This document shows positions 24,847 to 36,900 of a DNA stretch of 64,000 bases, one piece after another (position 1 is the stretch's first letter; each line of letters starts with the position of its first letter). Position numbers and translations under genes: made by a program. Under the pieces are notes generated by a model, which saw only the letters and a list, made by a program, of their open reading frames with translations, did not search any database and was not told where the DNA came from. Where the stretch lies: contig CAYLZW010000004.1 of NCBI GenBank assembly GCA_964388085.1, positions 6,410 to 70,409 on the forward strand. Direction: 5' to 3'. The stretch comes from CAYLZW01 sp964388085. Lineage in GTDB: Bacteria; Myxococcota; UBA727; CAYLZW01.

Positions 24847-26093
24847 GGCACCACCTGCAGCTTCTGTCCGTCCGCTAGCGCGTCGGCGCCCACGACGACG
24901 ACGCGCTCGCCGGCGCTGAGGCCGGACACGGCCGCGCGCACGCCGTCGTCGAGCAGGATGCGCACGCTGCGCGCCTTGGCGACGCCGTCCTGCACCGTGA
25001 AGGCCGTGCGCTGAGGACCCTTGCCCGCGAGCGCGCTGAGCGGCACCACCACGGACTCGTCGGGCGCGTGCGCCTCGAGCGCGACCTCGACGAACATGCC
25101 GGGGAGCGCGTCCTGCGGCGGCACGCCGTCGCCCTCGGTGACGAGCCGGGCCTCGACCGGCAGCGTGCGGGACTCCGGATCGACCGCGGCGCCGATGCGC
25201 ACGATCTCCGCCTCGTGCTCCCCCACGGCGGTCTTGAGCTGCACCTTCTGGCCGCGCGCGAGGGCCGCCGCGTCGCCCTCTCCGACGGAGAAGCGCACGA
25301 GCGGCGCGCCTGTGCTGACGACCTCGATGAGCAGCCGGCCGGCGCTGACGATGGTGCCGGGATCGACGTGGGCCGCGGCGATGTGACCGTCGAAGGGCGC
25401 GCGCACGCGCGTCTCGGCGAGCCGAACCCGCAAGGCCTCGGTCTCGGCGTCGGCGCGGCGCGCCTCGGCGTCGGCGAGCGCGAGGTCCACCTCGGCGGTC
25501 TTCAGCTCGGTGCGCGTGGCGTCGAGCTCACTGGCGGACACCGCCCCGGACTTGGCGAGCCCCACGCGGCGCTCGACGTCACGCCGGCGCTGCTCGAGGA
25601 CGATGCGGGCCCGATCGGCGCGCGCCTTGGCGACCTCGGCGGACGCGCCCGCGCGCTTGAGCTCGGCCGGCAACGCGCCGGCGTTGATGGCGACGAGCAG
25701 CTCCCCCTGCTTGACCGCTTCGCCGAGGCGCTTCGGCATGCTGTCGATCTGCCCGCCGACCTCGGCGGACAGCGCGGCGCGGCGCTCGGCGACGATCTCA
25801 CCCGGCAGGCGCCGCTGCTTCGAGAGCTCGCCCTTCTCGACGACGGCGACGCGCACGGGCACGGGACCGGCCGCGCCCGCCGGGCCTCCCGGGCCGCGCG
25901 CACCGGCAAAGCCAGCCGCCGGCGCGGCGTCGCCACCGCCGGAGAGCACGCCGAACGACAGCAAGCCCGCGCCGATGAGGAGCGCGACGCCGGCGACGAT
26001 CGGCAGCGCGCTGCCCCTCTGGCGAGCGGCGTCGTGCGCCGCCGCGTCGCTGTGGACGACGTCGTCCGGGAGGTCTCGCTGCGGTGCGCTCAT
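24843..26093 (-). CDS. RND efflux periplasmic adaptor (HlyD/MFP family)
   Basis: 416 aa from the ATG at 26093 (MSAPQRDLPDDV), which overlaps the TolC-like stop by 4 bp. Residues about 30-52 are a membrane anchor (SALPIVAGVALLIGAGLLSF), then a Gly/Pro-rich linker. The lipoyl halves are GEIVAERRAALSAEVGGQID and TRVRAPFDGHIAAAHVDPG, flanking an alpha-helical hairpin of about 100 residues with a coiled-coil pattern (ARADRARIVLEQRRRDVERR). Beta-barrel and membrane-proximal domains follow (VQLKTAVG, VVPLSALAGKG). It bridges the pump and the outer-membrane channel. Confidence 0.92.
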   Translation of the reverse strand: MSAPQRDLPDDVVHSDAAAHDAARQRGSALPIVAGVALLIGAGLLSFGVLSGGGDAAPAAGFAGARGPGGPAGAAGPVPVRVAVVEKGELSKQRRLPGEIVAERRAALSAEVGGQIDSMPKRLGEAVKQGELLVAINAGALPAELKRAGASAEVAKARADRARIVLEQRRRDVERRVGLAKSGAVSASELDATRTELKTAEVDLALADAEARRADAETEALRVRLAETRVRAPFDGHIAAAHVDPGTIVSAGRLLIEVVSTGAPLVRFSVGEGDAAALARGQKVQLKTAVGEHEAEIVRIGAAVDPESRTLPVEARLVTEGDGVPPQDALPGMFVEVALEAHAPDESVVVPLSALAGKGPQRTAFTVQDGVAKARSVRILLDDGVRAAVSGLSAGERVVVVGADALADGQKLQVVP

Positions 26094-27448
26094 GGTCCTT
26101 GCTCTCCCTCGCCGCTGACCCCGAGGCCAAGGGCACGTCGGAGGCGCAGCGTCGCGCGCACCACCGAGAAGCGGCCCGTCACGGCCTGCGCGTCGGCGTC
26201 CGCCTTCCGGCGCGCGGCCTCGCTGACGCCGAGCGACGACAACAGCCCCTCGCGATAGCGAAGGCGCGCTTGCTCGAGCGCGCTCGCGGCCACGGCGGCG
26301 CGCGCGCGCGAAGCCTCGTCCGTCGCGCCGGCCGCGTCGAGGGCGCTCTGTGCCTGGTGCACGGCGACCTCGGCCTCGCGCGAGGCGAGATCGGCCGTGA
26401 GGCGCGCGCGACGCTGCGAGGCCGAGCGCTCGCTGGCGCGTCCCCAGCGGCCGCCGCCCTCGAACAGCGTCCAGCTCGCGACGAGCTGCGCGCTCCACCA
26501 CACCGGATCGGGGTTGAACAGGGTGGGCTCCTGCAAACGCACGTTGCCGACCACGGCGAGCTCCGGCAGGAAGTCGAGCCAGCTCCCGAGCGTGCGCAGC
26601 CCCGCGGCGTCGACCCGCAGCTGTTGGCCGAGCAGATCCTGGCGCTCGGGCAGCTCGAGCTTGACGTCGTCCCCCGCCCGCCGCGGCGGCGCCGGCAGCG
26701 CTATGCAGGCGGCGCAGCTCGCCTCGATGACCTCCTCCGGCGGGAGCCCCAGACGAAGCGCGAGCAGCGCCTGCACCTGCCGCACGGTGCCGCGCGTCCG
26801 CGTGAGGTCAGCGGTCGCCCGCAGCACCTCGGCCTTGGCCTCCTCCACCTCGAGCGGGATGCCCTGATCGAAGCGCACCCGGGCCTCCGCCATGCCGAGC
26901 AGGTCCTCTGCCGTCTTCAGCGCCCGCGCCTGCGCGGCCTCGAGCTCCTGCGCCTCCGCCAGCGAGAGGTACAGGTCGGCGACGTCCGCGCGCAGGTCAT
27001 CGCGCGCCTCCGCGCGCTCGAGCTGAGCGGCCGCGTGCTCCTGCCAGGCCGCGATGGCGCCGGGCACGCTCGGTCCATCGAACAGCGTCATGCGGCCGAC
27101 CGCGTTCGCCTGCCCCTGGGTCAGCGGCGTCAGCACCCGGCCGCCGGTCATGATCTCTTTCGGGTTCTGGGTCACGCCGGCGCCGAGCTCGAGGGTCGGC
27201 AGCGCCCGCGCCGTCTCCTGCAGCGCGCGCGCGGAGGAGACGTCCGCGTCGGCGCGCGTGACCTCGAGGCGAGCGTCGTGCTCCTCGGCGAGCGCCAGCG
27301 CGTCCGCCAGCGAGAGCGCGCGCGCGTGCACCTCCGCGGGGGCGAGGGCCCACAAGCCAGCGATCAGGCACAAGCCGCGTGCGAGCACGCCCGTCCCATA
27401 CCGTCGCCGGCCGGCGCTCGCGAGTCCTCGATCATCGTCAGCGCGCAT
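26090..27448 (-). CDS. TolC-family outer-membrane efflux protein
   Basis: 452 aa from the ATG at 27448 (MRADDDRGL). A signal peptide ends near APAEVHARA. It has two outer-membrane-efflux repeats: ALSLADALALAEEHDARLEV with a following helical part, and the half starting near ELPERQDLLGQQLRVDAA. Long Ala/Arg/Glu-rich helices with heptad character match the periplasmic tunnel. It is first in the three-gene efflux operon (TolC, adaptor, RND pump), all with 4-bp overlaps, so the complex is probably made in one transcript. Confidence 0.9.
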   Translation of the reverse strand: MRADDDRGLASAGRRRYGTGVLARGLCLIAGLWALAPAEVHARALSLADALALAEEHDARLEVTRADADVSSARALQETARALPTLELGAGVTQNPKEIMTGGRVLTPLTQGQANAVGRMTLFDGPSVPGAIAAWQEHAAAQLERAEARDDLRADVADLYLSLAEAQELEAAQARALKTAEDLLGMAEARVRFDQGIPLEVEEAKAEVLRATADLTRTRGTVRQVQALLALRLGLPPEEVIEASCAACIALPAPPRRAGDDVKLELPERQDLLGQQLRVDAAGLRTLGSWLDFLPELAVVGNVRLQEPTLFNPDPVWWSAQLVASWTLFEGGGRWGRASERSASQRRARLTADLASREAEVAVHQAQSALDAAGATDEASRARAAVAASALEQARLRYREGLLSSLGVSEAARRKADADAQAVTGRFSVVRATLRLRRALGLGVSGEGEQGP

Positions 27449-27581
27449 CGGAACCCGCAGAACGCGGCGGCGAGCGGATCTGTTTCCGGGGTGGCGCGCT
27501 GCGTCGTGCGGATTCGCGACCTTGGAGCTCAGGCCTTTGGCGGAAGGCGAAGCCAAAGCACCACGAGCCATCCCACCCGCA

Positions 27582-28097
27582 TCAGGGCTGCGCCACCACG
27601 TGCAGCGTCATCTCCGCCCGCACGGTGACGTCTTCGGACGGCCTGCGCCCGTTCGCCGTGGTCGTCACCGAGAGCGTGTCGTCCCGCACGTAGGGCCCGA
27701 GCTCCACGTCGGCCAGCTCGAGGTCCACCGTGGTGGCGCCGTTCGGCAGCGACTTGGTCGCGACCTGCACCTTCGGGTGCTTCGGTGACTCCACGAAGAA
27801 GTTGATCTCGTTCAGAAAATCGAAGGTGGCGCCTTCGGGGCCGAGGATGCTCAGGCGGATGAGCGTGAGGCGCGCCTCCCGGATGTGGTCCTTCGTGGTC
27901 TGGTTGTTCTCGAGCTCCGAGCTGCTCTCGATGTCGAAGGAGGTGAAGCCCTCGAAGGCGGGGAAGGCGTCGAGCAGCTGCTCCACCAGGCCGCCGCCCT
28001 GAACGACCGCTTCGCCCTCTACCTCGACGTCGAGCTCCACGGCCGGCGCGCAGCCCGCGAGCGCGAGCCCGCCCAAGAGAACCAGAAGCGATCGCAT
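27582..28097 (-). CDS. small lipoprotein of unknown function
   Basis: 171 aa. The signal MRSLLVLLGGLALAGC has a lipobox with Cys16, and GGAG lies 5 nt before the start. The mature part is beta-rich (ARLTLIRLSILG, TLHVVAQP) with a central FDFLNEINFFVES stretch and resembles single-domain beta-sandwich surface lipoproteins. No known motif. It lies between ssb and the TolC-like gene on the same strand, without overlap. Confidence 0.75.
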   Translation of the reverse strand: MRSLLVLLGGLALAGCAPAVELDVEVEGEAVVQGGGLVEQLLDAFPAFEGFTSFDIESSSELENNQTTKDHIREARLTLIRLSILGPEGATFDFLNEINFFVESPKHPKVQVATKSLPNGATTVDLELADVELGPYVRDDTLSVTTTANGRRPSEDVTVRAEMTLHVVAQP

Positions 28098-28194
28098 GAC
28101 GACTCCACGCCCCCGGGAATTCCGGGGAGCCTACGGTGCCTGCCGCGCTTCGCACGCGTGCCCAATTTGCAGCCTGCCCATCGGGCAGCGCGCC

Positions 28195-28677
<483 letters not shown>

Positions 28678-29140
28678 GCTTGGCCTCCTCTTCACCTCGC
28701 GGTCGTTTGCCGGCCGCGTTTACGATGGTTCATTCACCCATTTGCCGCTCATAGGAGTGCCCGAAGCGGGTTCGGTGCATGCCTTGCGATCACGACGTGA
28801 GCGCGGCCGGGATCTCACGTATTGCCGCTCCACGGTCAACCTCTTCGGAGGCCGGCCAGCGCTCATCGCCGCTCATCTCCCCATCCGTAACCAGCCGCTC
28901 GCTTTTGCGGCTCGTGGCCCTCCGTGCTGCGAACTCGAGATCGCAGCCGCGTGCTCCCCGGCGCCCGATCCTCGGTTGCCTGAGGCCTACAGAGGCCCAC
29001 CCGCTCGCAGCCACGGCTGGGACACGTGTAATCTCGGGGTGCTACACGGCGGGGTGCGGACGTCCTGCGCGTGGCACGCGGCCTGCTGAGCACCGGGTCC
29101 GTGCGCAATCGGCGCCAAGCATCTGCCGGAGGGAAAGACC
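28678..29140. other. intergenic region between ssb and the Cys-rich lipoprotein
   Basis: About 460 bases between divergent starts. The left side holds the ssb ribosome binding site. The right side holds a sigma-54-like promoter at 29072-29087. No tRNA, inverted repeat longer than 8 bp or protein-like frame is seen. Short words such as GCTCATC recur (28861 and 28871), but I cannot assign them a role. Confidence 0.5.
29072..29087 (+). promoter_or_regulatory. sigma-54-type promoter candidate
   Basis: TGGCACG-N4-CTGCT differs from the -24/-12 consensus (TGGCACG-N4-TTGCW) at one position, with exact spacing. It ends 53 nt before the ATG of the Cys-rich lipoprotein gene. Sigma-54 control with enhancer-binding proteins is frequent in Myxococcota. 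Confidence 0.45.
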
Positions 29141-30826
29141 ATGGAGACCATCTGTAGAACGCCCCGCGGGGCCCTACCCATCGCCGTCGCGTTGTTCGCC
29201 TTCGGCGTCTCCGGCTGCAGCATCATCTTCCCCCCGGGAGGCGGCTGCCCCTCCATCGAGGACATGTGCCCGAACCTCGAATGCGCGGCCGGCTTCGTCG
29301 TGAGCGACGACGGCTGCGCGCTGTGCGAGTGCGCCGAGACCGAGCCCGAGCCTAAGCCCGAGCCGGAGGCCTGCTGGCACGACGGGGACTGCGCCGACGG
29401 GGAGCTGTGCTTCTCTACCCGCGGCACCGACGCCAGCCCGCCAAGCCCGCCCGTCGCGAGCGACGCGGGGCCGGCCGAGCCCATGCCGCCGCCGCCGCCC
29501 GACGACGACGACGAGAGCGGTGACCGCGCCTGTGAGCCGAACGCCGACGGCAGCTGCGGCGACGTACCGCCGGCCGAGCCCCCCTCCGGCGCGCCCGGCG
29601 TCTGCCTGCCGGCCGCCTGCCCCGCCATCGCCATCGCCTGCCCCGAGGGCAGCGAGGTGGTGACCGACTACTCGCAAGATCCCTGCGGCGACCCGCGCTG
29701 CGTCGTCGTCGACGAGTGCCGCGCGCTCGACACCGACACGTGCTCCGTGACGCCCGGCTGCCGCGTCGAGACCCTGCCGACCGACTGCGGCTGCGGCCCA
29801 GGCGGCGGTGATCGGTGCGCGCCCTGCTCGCCCGAGGTGGTCTGCGTCAGCGACGAGGTCATCTGCGAGCAGCTCAGCGAGGACGAGTGCCTGAGCCACG
29901 CCGAGTGCGAGCTCGTCTATAACGGCGGCGCGGCCCCCTGCTTCCAGGAGTGTGACGAGGCGGGCAACTGCTGGAGTGGCTGCGACGAGCGCCCCGCCCC
30001 GTCGGACGCCGGCGTCGAGGATCCGCCCGAGGGTGAGGGCTACTGCGTGACGCGCTGGACGCCTCCGCCGCCGCCTCCCGGCGAGTGCGCCATCGACAGC
30101 GACTGCCCCGCGGGCCAGTTCTGCCAGATCGCCGACGAGTGCGGCTCCCTGTGCGACCCGTCGAGCAACGAGCCCTGCCAGGACGTGTGCATCGTCATCG
30201 GCTTCTGCCAGGACGACGACCAGCCGCCGCCGGGCTGCAGCATCGACGACGACTGCGGCGCGGGCTTCGTCTGCGAGCAGACCGAGGTGTGCTCGTGCTC
30301 CGGCTCGGGCGGCTCGGACGGCGCGGCGCCTCCCGAGGAGGATCCGATGCCTTGCCTCGAGGAGTGTCACCTCGAGGGCCAGTGCGTGTGGAGCCCGGAC
30401 AACGTCCGCTGCTACTCCGACGGGGAGTGCGGCGAAGACCAGCGCTGCGACTTCTTCGATAGCTGCGTCGCGCCGCCCGACTGCCCGAATTGCCTCATCG
30501 CCTGCGAAGGCGTCTGCGTCGACATCGAGCCCGCGCCGACGACCTGCTTGAGCGACGACGAGTGCTCCACCGGCGAGACCTGCGACCTCGTCAACTACTG
30601 CGAGGCGGGGCCCGGCTGCGACGCTGGCGTCGCGTGCCTCCCCGTCTGCTACGGCCGCTGCATCGCGCCCGAGCCGCCGGCGAGCAGCGACCGATGTCTT
30701 GAGCCAGCGGACTGCGCCGAGGGCTTCCGCTGCGCCAGCGAGGTGGACTCTTGCTACTGCCCCGACGGGGACACCTGCGAGGTCTGCTACTGGCAGTGCG
30801 TCGCCGAGGATCCGGACGCTCCCTGA
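29141..30826 (+). CDS. cysteine-rich multi-module lipoprotein
   Basis: 561 aa. The signal peptide ends VSGC (Cys26, lipobox), and GGAGGG lies upstream of the ATG. More than 50 Cys residues lie in repeated short modules of the form C-x(2)-D-x-D/E-C-x(2)-G-x(2)-C, seen as CWHDGDCADGELC, CAIDSDCPAGQFC, CSIDDDCGAGFVC, CYSDGECGEDQRC, CLSDDECSTGETC and CLEPADCAEGFRC. Pro/Asp-rich linkers separate them. Such modules are widespread in myxobacterial exported proteins and presumably form disulfide-bonded surface stalks; no activity is known. A sigma-54-like site precedes it. Confidence 0.75.
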   Translation: METICRTPRGALPIAVALFAFGVSGCSIIFPPGGGCPSIEDMCPNLECAAGFVVSDDGCALCECAETEPEPKPEPEACWHDGDCADGELCFSTRGTDASPPSPPVASDAGPAEPMPPPPPDDDDESGDRACEPNADGSCGDVPPAEPPSGAPGVCLPAACPAIAIACPEGSEVVTDYSQDPCGDPRCVVVDECRALDTDTCSVTPGCRVETLPTDCGCGPGGGDRCAPCSPEVVCVSDEVICEQLSEDECLSHAECELVYNGGAAPCFQECDEAGNCWSGCDERPAPSDAGVEDPPEGEGYCVTRWTPPPPPPGECAIDSDCPAGQFCQIADECGSLCDPSSNEPCQDVCIVIGFCQDDDQPPPGCSIDDDCGAGFVCEQTEVCSCSGSGGSDGAAPPEEDPMPCLEECHLEGQCVWSPDNVRCYSDGECGEDQRCDFFDSCVAPPDCPNCLIACEGVCVDIEPAPTTCLSDDECSTGETCDLVNYCEAGPGCDAGVACLPVCYGRCIAPEPPASSDRCLEPADCAEGFRCASEVDSCYCPDGDTCEVCYWQCVAEDPDAP

Positions 30827-30916
30827 TGGAGCCGCCACGTCGCGCCACGCGCTACAGCGTGGCGCGGCCGATGCCAGCGGTCATGTCTGGGCGAGGAGCC
30901 GGTCCGGCTTGTCCGC

Positions 30917-33900
30917 TCACCTCATATCGAACACGCGATAGCGGTCCCCGACGAGGAACAGGAAGGGGCCGGCCATCTCGAGGTCGACGCGCGGGCCGGT
31001 GGTGGCGTCGCCGGTGGCGATGCTCCCGAGGCGAACCGGGTCCGCGCGCGCGGGAGAGAAGGTGCCCGAGACGTCGAAGCTGCTGACGCCGAGGTTCTCC
31101 GCGACGAACAGGACGTCCCCCGACACGATGGGGTCCGCGAGCGGCTGGGTGGAGCGCACGAGGCGCATGGCGGCCGCCTCCACCGGGGCGATGAGGAGGC
31201 CCGGATCGTCGAAGATGGCGATGCCGGTCTCGCCGGTGTTCGAGCCCATCGTGATGAGCACCTGTCCGCCGTGCACGAACAGGTCCTGGGGCTCGAATCC
31301 GCTCGGGAGCTTCAATTGGTGTGAGCCCTGGGAAGACGCCGGCAGGTGGCCGTTGTCGAGGAGGCGGTAGACCTTCAAGAAGGTGCTCGCCCCTACCTGC
31401 TCGAGCGCGTAGAGCCGATCGCGGGAGAGCGCGATCTGGCTCACCGACGCCAGGCTGGTCCCCCAGTGGCTGAGCTGGTTGTGATCGCCCAGCGCGTAGT
31501 AGCGGATGCCGGTGTCGTCCGGGACGTAGAGCATGCGCCCGTTCGTCACCGGTGTGTCCACGACGCTGCCGCTCAGCGTGACCCCGACCGTGACCGGCCA
31601 CGGGCTGTCGACGTCCGAGGCGTCGCGCAGATCGATCCGCCTGCCCGGCGGAGAGACGAGGTTGGTCACCGTGACGACGGTGCCGTCGACGTGGAGGAGG
31701 CTCTCGACGCGCGGGGTGCCGAGGGCTGTGTTCTGCGCCGGCGCCGGCAGGAAGACGCTCGGATAGTCGGTGCCAAAGAGCTCGGCGTTGATGTCGTAGA
31801 GCGTGTTGTTCGCGCCGAGGAAGGCGAAGTTCCCGTCGCTGGCGACGCTGTCGCGGTGGTACGTGAAGGTCGGATAACCGGCCTGCTCCTGCAGGACGCG
31901 GCCACCCGTGGCGTGGGCCAGGCTGACGATCTGGACGCCCAGCTCGCCGCAGCTCGCGAACAAGAGGCCGTTCGCTTGCACCAGCGACGAAAAGCCGTTG
32001 TGCGCCTGGCCGCAGGGAGCGTGCGCGAGGAAGCCGTCGATGCCGCCGAAGGGGCTGACCAAGCGCGGCCCGGGCTCGATGGTCCCGGTGCTGAGATCGA
32101 CCGCGCCAAGGCCGACGATGTAGCCGCCCACCTGCGTCGTCGCGCCCGCGAGCGACAGCTCGCCGACCGCGTTGAGCGAGGGGTTCGTAGGCGACGCGAC
32201 GTTCACCGCGAACGCGAGCTCGCGGCCGCTCACGATCGCCTTGGTCCCGCTGACGCTGACGTGTCTTTGGATGCCGGAGACGGGGTCGCGCGGCAGCACG
32301 AGATCGCTCGAGCGCGCCGTGCAGGTGTCGATGTCGATGACACGGAACTCGTCGTTGTGGCTGTAGAGGTACGCGGTGTCGTGGCGCACGGCGAAGGCCG
32401 CGACGTGCCAGGGCACCGGCGTGCCCTGACAGACGCTCGAGCTGTGCGCCCCGGTCAACGTGGTGAGACTGAAGCGATCGAAGCCGGGCGTGAAATTCGA
32501 AGACACGGTCCACGACGCGTAGAGACGATCGCCGATGACCGCGAAGTCGGTGTACTGGTTGCTGCCAATGGTGTTCACATACACGAGCCGTCTGCTGGCG
32601 CCGTCGTAGCGGAACACGTCGATGCCGATGCCGTAGGCCGAAGAAGCGAACAGCAGGTGCCGCTGCACCCGTAGGCGATCGTAGCTGCCGGTCACGCGCG
32701 TGGGGTTCCGCGCCGGCGCGCCCAGCAAGGTAGGCGCGCGCGCGTTCGTGACGTCGAAGGTGTAGATGTTGCGGCCCTGCCCGAGGAAGACCAGACCGTC
32801 GCTGTACGCCATGGCCGTGCCCGTCGGCGGCACCAGCACGTCGCCGAAGGGAGGCAAGGCACCTGACGCGGGGACGGTCCAGCGCATCAGCATCTGCTCG
32901 GCCTCGGGGACGGTGGCCGCCTCCGCGCCAAAGACGTAGCCGCCGTCGACCGCGAGCGCGGTGAGCTTCTGAGGGTCCTCGGGGAAGCGCGCGCCGCTCG
33001 GGCCCGCGCTCAGCGCTCCCGACGCCGAGACGTTGACGCTGTAGATCTGCTGCAGGGCTTCCTCGCCTGGGGCGCTCAGGTACACGCGCCCCGCCTGCGC
33101 CACCGCGAGGATCGGGTCCGGATAGCTGCGGGAGCCCAGCACGACGCGGCGGTTGCTCGTCGGGGTGAGCGGCAAGAGGCCGCTGCCGTCGACGTGATGG
33201 TGCTGCAACAGAAGGTCGGTCCCGTCGGTGGCGTTCGGTACCGAGCGCACGATGTTCAGACCGTTCGCGAACGCGTAGCCAACCTCCGTAAACGGAGAGA
33301 ACGTGACGACCGGTCCGCCCCCCTGGGCCGAGAGCATCCCGAGCGCGTCCCCATCGACGCCCTGCTTGGCGAGGAGCTCCGTACGATCCGACGCATAGAG
33401 CTCGACGCAGGCGTTCTGATCCGCCTGGCAGGCGAGGTTCGGCTCGAAGGGCAACCCGACCGTGTAGAAATAGTCGCCGACGACGCCGGCCGAGAGCACG
33501 ACCTTGAGGCGGGTCGCGTGGCTCGAGCTGCCGCGCAGGAAGGGGGCGTCCGTCGACGAGCCCGGCGGGGTGCGCAGCTCGTAGGCCGCCACGCGCGTCG
33601 CCTCGACGACGTAGAAGCGGCTGTCATCCTCAGGGTCGACGACGACGGCGCGCGCCTGGTTCGGCAGGGTCGTCAGCACGCGTCCGGTGACCGGCGCGTC
33701 CGCCGTGCCGCCCGGGGGGAAATACACGAGGCTCGTGCCCGCGCGGTAGTTGTCACGATTTCGGCGCAGCTCGCCCTCGAGCGTGCTGCCGTAGAAGAGC
33801 ACGCAGTCGCCGAGCACGCCGCCGGCCGTACACGGTATCACCGAGAGCGAGCCGTGGTCGTCGGGCACCACGTTCGGCACCGTGGCGCGGCCGGTGGTCG

Positions 33901-36900
33901 CGGCGCCCGCGGCGCTCTGGCTGAGGTCCACTTGCACGATGCCCTGCGGCTCGGCGATGTAGCCGCGCGTCTCGAACACGCCGAGCTGGCGGGGGCGGCC
34001 ACCGAGGCTCGACAGGAAGCGCACGCTCGCCTTCGAGGGTGTCGCCGCGAGCTCGCCCGAGGGGTCGCCGAGGTTGCCGGCTTCGTCGATGGCGGCGACG
34101 GAGACGTAGTAGGTGGTCCCCTGCGCGAGGCCCGAGAGCTGGAACGAGGTGACGTCGCCGACGAAGATGGGCGAGGCCCCTTGCTCGGCGTCGGCGCTGC
34201 CGCGATCGCCGGGCGCGCTGCCGTAGTAGAGCGCGTAGCCAGCGACGTCCGGCGACGCGCTCACAAGCCACGAGAGCGAGATCGAGCTCTCGTGGGCGGC
34301 GATGTCCTCGAGCACCGGTGTCAGCGGCGGCGTGGCGTCCTGCACGACGGTGACGCGCGCCTCGGCGCAGTTCGCGGCGGCGTCGCAGCCACGCACGATG
34401 AGCGTGTTCTCGGCGTCCTCGCGCAGCGCGAAGAGGACGGGGCTCGCGGGATCGCAGACAGCGCCCCCATTGCCGAACGTGGCGCCCCCGAAGCAGCGGT
34501 GCGTGACGGCGCCCCCCGCGTCCACCGCCGGCGTCAGCGTCGCCGTGACCGCCGTCTCGTTGGTGAGGCCGCTCGTGACGTCGTCGAACGTGGGCGTCGA
34601 CGGCGCGGTGCCGTCGAGGCGAATGCTGGCGCCCCGCGCCGTCGCTCGATCGAAATTGCCGGCGGCGTCTCGAAAGATCACGCACACGGTCTTGTCGCCG
34701 TCGCCCGCGCTGAGCACGACGCTCGAGCGTCCGTAGGGAACAAAGAGAGGCGACGCGGGGAAGTCCGCCGCCGAGCAGGTGGCGTCGCTGCTCTGCACGA
34801 GCGCCATGGAGAGCGGCTCGCCGCGCTCGGCCAGCGCGGGCAGCGGGTCCGCGAGCACGATGCCCGACGCGGTCAGCGTCGTCGACGAGCGGCCGTCCCC
34901 GAGCGTGCCGGTCAACGACAGCGTGCCGGCCGCTGGGGCGGTGGCGTCATAGGCGATCGAGTCCGTCACCACGCCCGTCTGCCACCCCGCGTCGTCGCGG
35001 AACTTCGCGCTCACGGTGACGATGCCCTCGTCGCTGAGCAGGTAGGTCTTCGAGGAGGCGTAGGGCTCCCAGGTGGTGCCGCTGGCGAAGCCGTCCTGCG
35101 ACAGCGCCATCTCGCTCGCGCCCGAGGCGGACAGAGCCAGCGTGACCGAGGCGCTCGTCGTCGTCGCGCTGCCGGCGTTGACGAGCACAAAGGCGCCGCT
35201 CGGGGCCGCCGTGTCGAGCGTGAGCGCGTCCGAGACCACCAGGCTCTCGTTGCCGGCCAGATCGCGGACCTGCGCGTACACGGTCTTTTCGCCGTCACCG
35301 GGGGTGACGAGCCACGACAACAGCCCCCCGCTGAAGGGCTGATAGGCAGCGCCCACGAAGCCGGGATCGTTCGAGAGGCGCACCAGCAGGTCCGCGCCGT
35401 TCACGCCGCCGTTGTCGTCCTCGGCGAACAGCACGGCCGTCAGGAAGGGCGAGCGCGTGTAGCCGGGCGCCTCGCTGTCGCCGTCGAGCACCAGCGAGAC
35501 ATCCGTGGGCGCGGTGTTGTCGAGCACGACGGTGACGCTCACCACCTCGCTCAGGTTGCCGGCTGCGTCCTCGACCCGGCCGTGCACCGTCTTCGCGCCC
35601 TCGAGCTGCGGGCTGTCGAGCGAGTAGGTCGTCGTCGTGCGGTAGTCGAGCACGGGCGCGCCCGCGAAGGTGGGCTCGTTGGCGAGGTGCATCTTCACGA
35701 TGCCGGACACGGCGACGCCGGGCGCCGCCGCGGGCGGCAGATCGAAGCCCTCGACGTGCAGCGTCACGATCCCGCTCAGCGACGCCAGGTACGAGGAGCC
35801 GCCGCCGATCACGAGGGTGCTCAAGACGGGCGCCTGCCGATCGAGCACCACCTCGGCCGAAGCGGGCGCGCTCGTCGTCGTGCCGTCGCTGGTGATGACG
35901 TAGACCGTGTGCGCGCCGTCCGCGTCGGTCAGCGTGAAGGGCGCCGGCTCGCCGGGGACGAAGGCGCGGAACGCGTCCGCCTCGACGTCGCCCTTGCTCG
36001 GGTCCTGAAAGGCGGGGTCTTCGCTCGCCTTGTAGCCGGTGGCCGTGGGGGCCGTGATCAGCAGCGAGATGGCGGGCGCGTTCGTGGCCGCCCCCTCGAC
36101 GATGGAGACGAGGCCGCTCCTGCGCGAGAGCGTGAAGCTCCCCGTGCTCGTGACGACGTCGGCGCTGACCGTGAAGGTGCCGAGGTTGCGCGCGTTGTAG
36201 CCGTCCTTGCGCGCGCTCAGCGAGTAGCTGCCGAGCAGGACGTCATCGAACACAAAGGCGCCGCTCGAGCCGGTGAGCAGGGCGCGATCGGTGCCGGTCA
36301 GCTCGATGATGACGCCGCTCGCGTCCGCGGTGTCGGCGAGCGCGATGGTGCCGCTGATGCCGCCGCGCGAGAGGTGGAGCGAGAACACGCCGAGCGGCCG
36401 CGTCTCACCGCCGACGACGTTCGGCACCGTGGCGCTCTGCCCGACGTAGCCGTCCTTGACGACGCGCAGCAGGTGACTGCCCGGCGGCACGCCGCCGAGC
36501 GTGAAGTCGCCCGCGCTGTTGCTGAGCGCGGTCAGCGCCGTGCCCTCGAGCGTGACCGTGGCGTCGCCGAGCGGCACCATGGCGCCGCTCGCGTCCTCGC
36601 CGAGCACGTTGCCGGTAAGGGTCGCCGGGTTCGCCGCCAGCACGACGGCGTCGAGGCTGTGCTCCTCCGCCACGGCGACCTCGACCTCGTCCACGGTCAC
36701 GGACTGAAAGCTCGCCTTCGAGAAGCGCAGATCATAACTGCCGGCGACGACGGGGAGCTGAAAGGCCCCGCTAGAGCTCGTCACCGCGGTGAAGCTCCGC
36801 CCGACCGCCTCGACGAGGATACCGCCGTGGCCGTCCTCCCCCTGGCCCTCGAGCGTGGCCACGCCGACGATCAGGCTGGCCTCGTCACCGCTCTGGGCCA

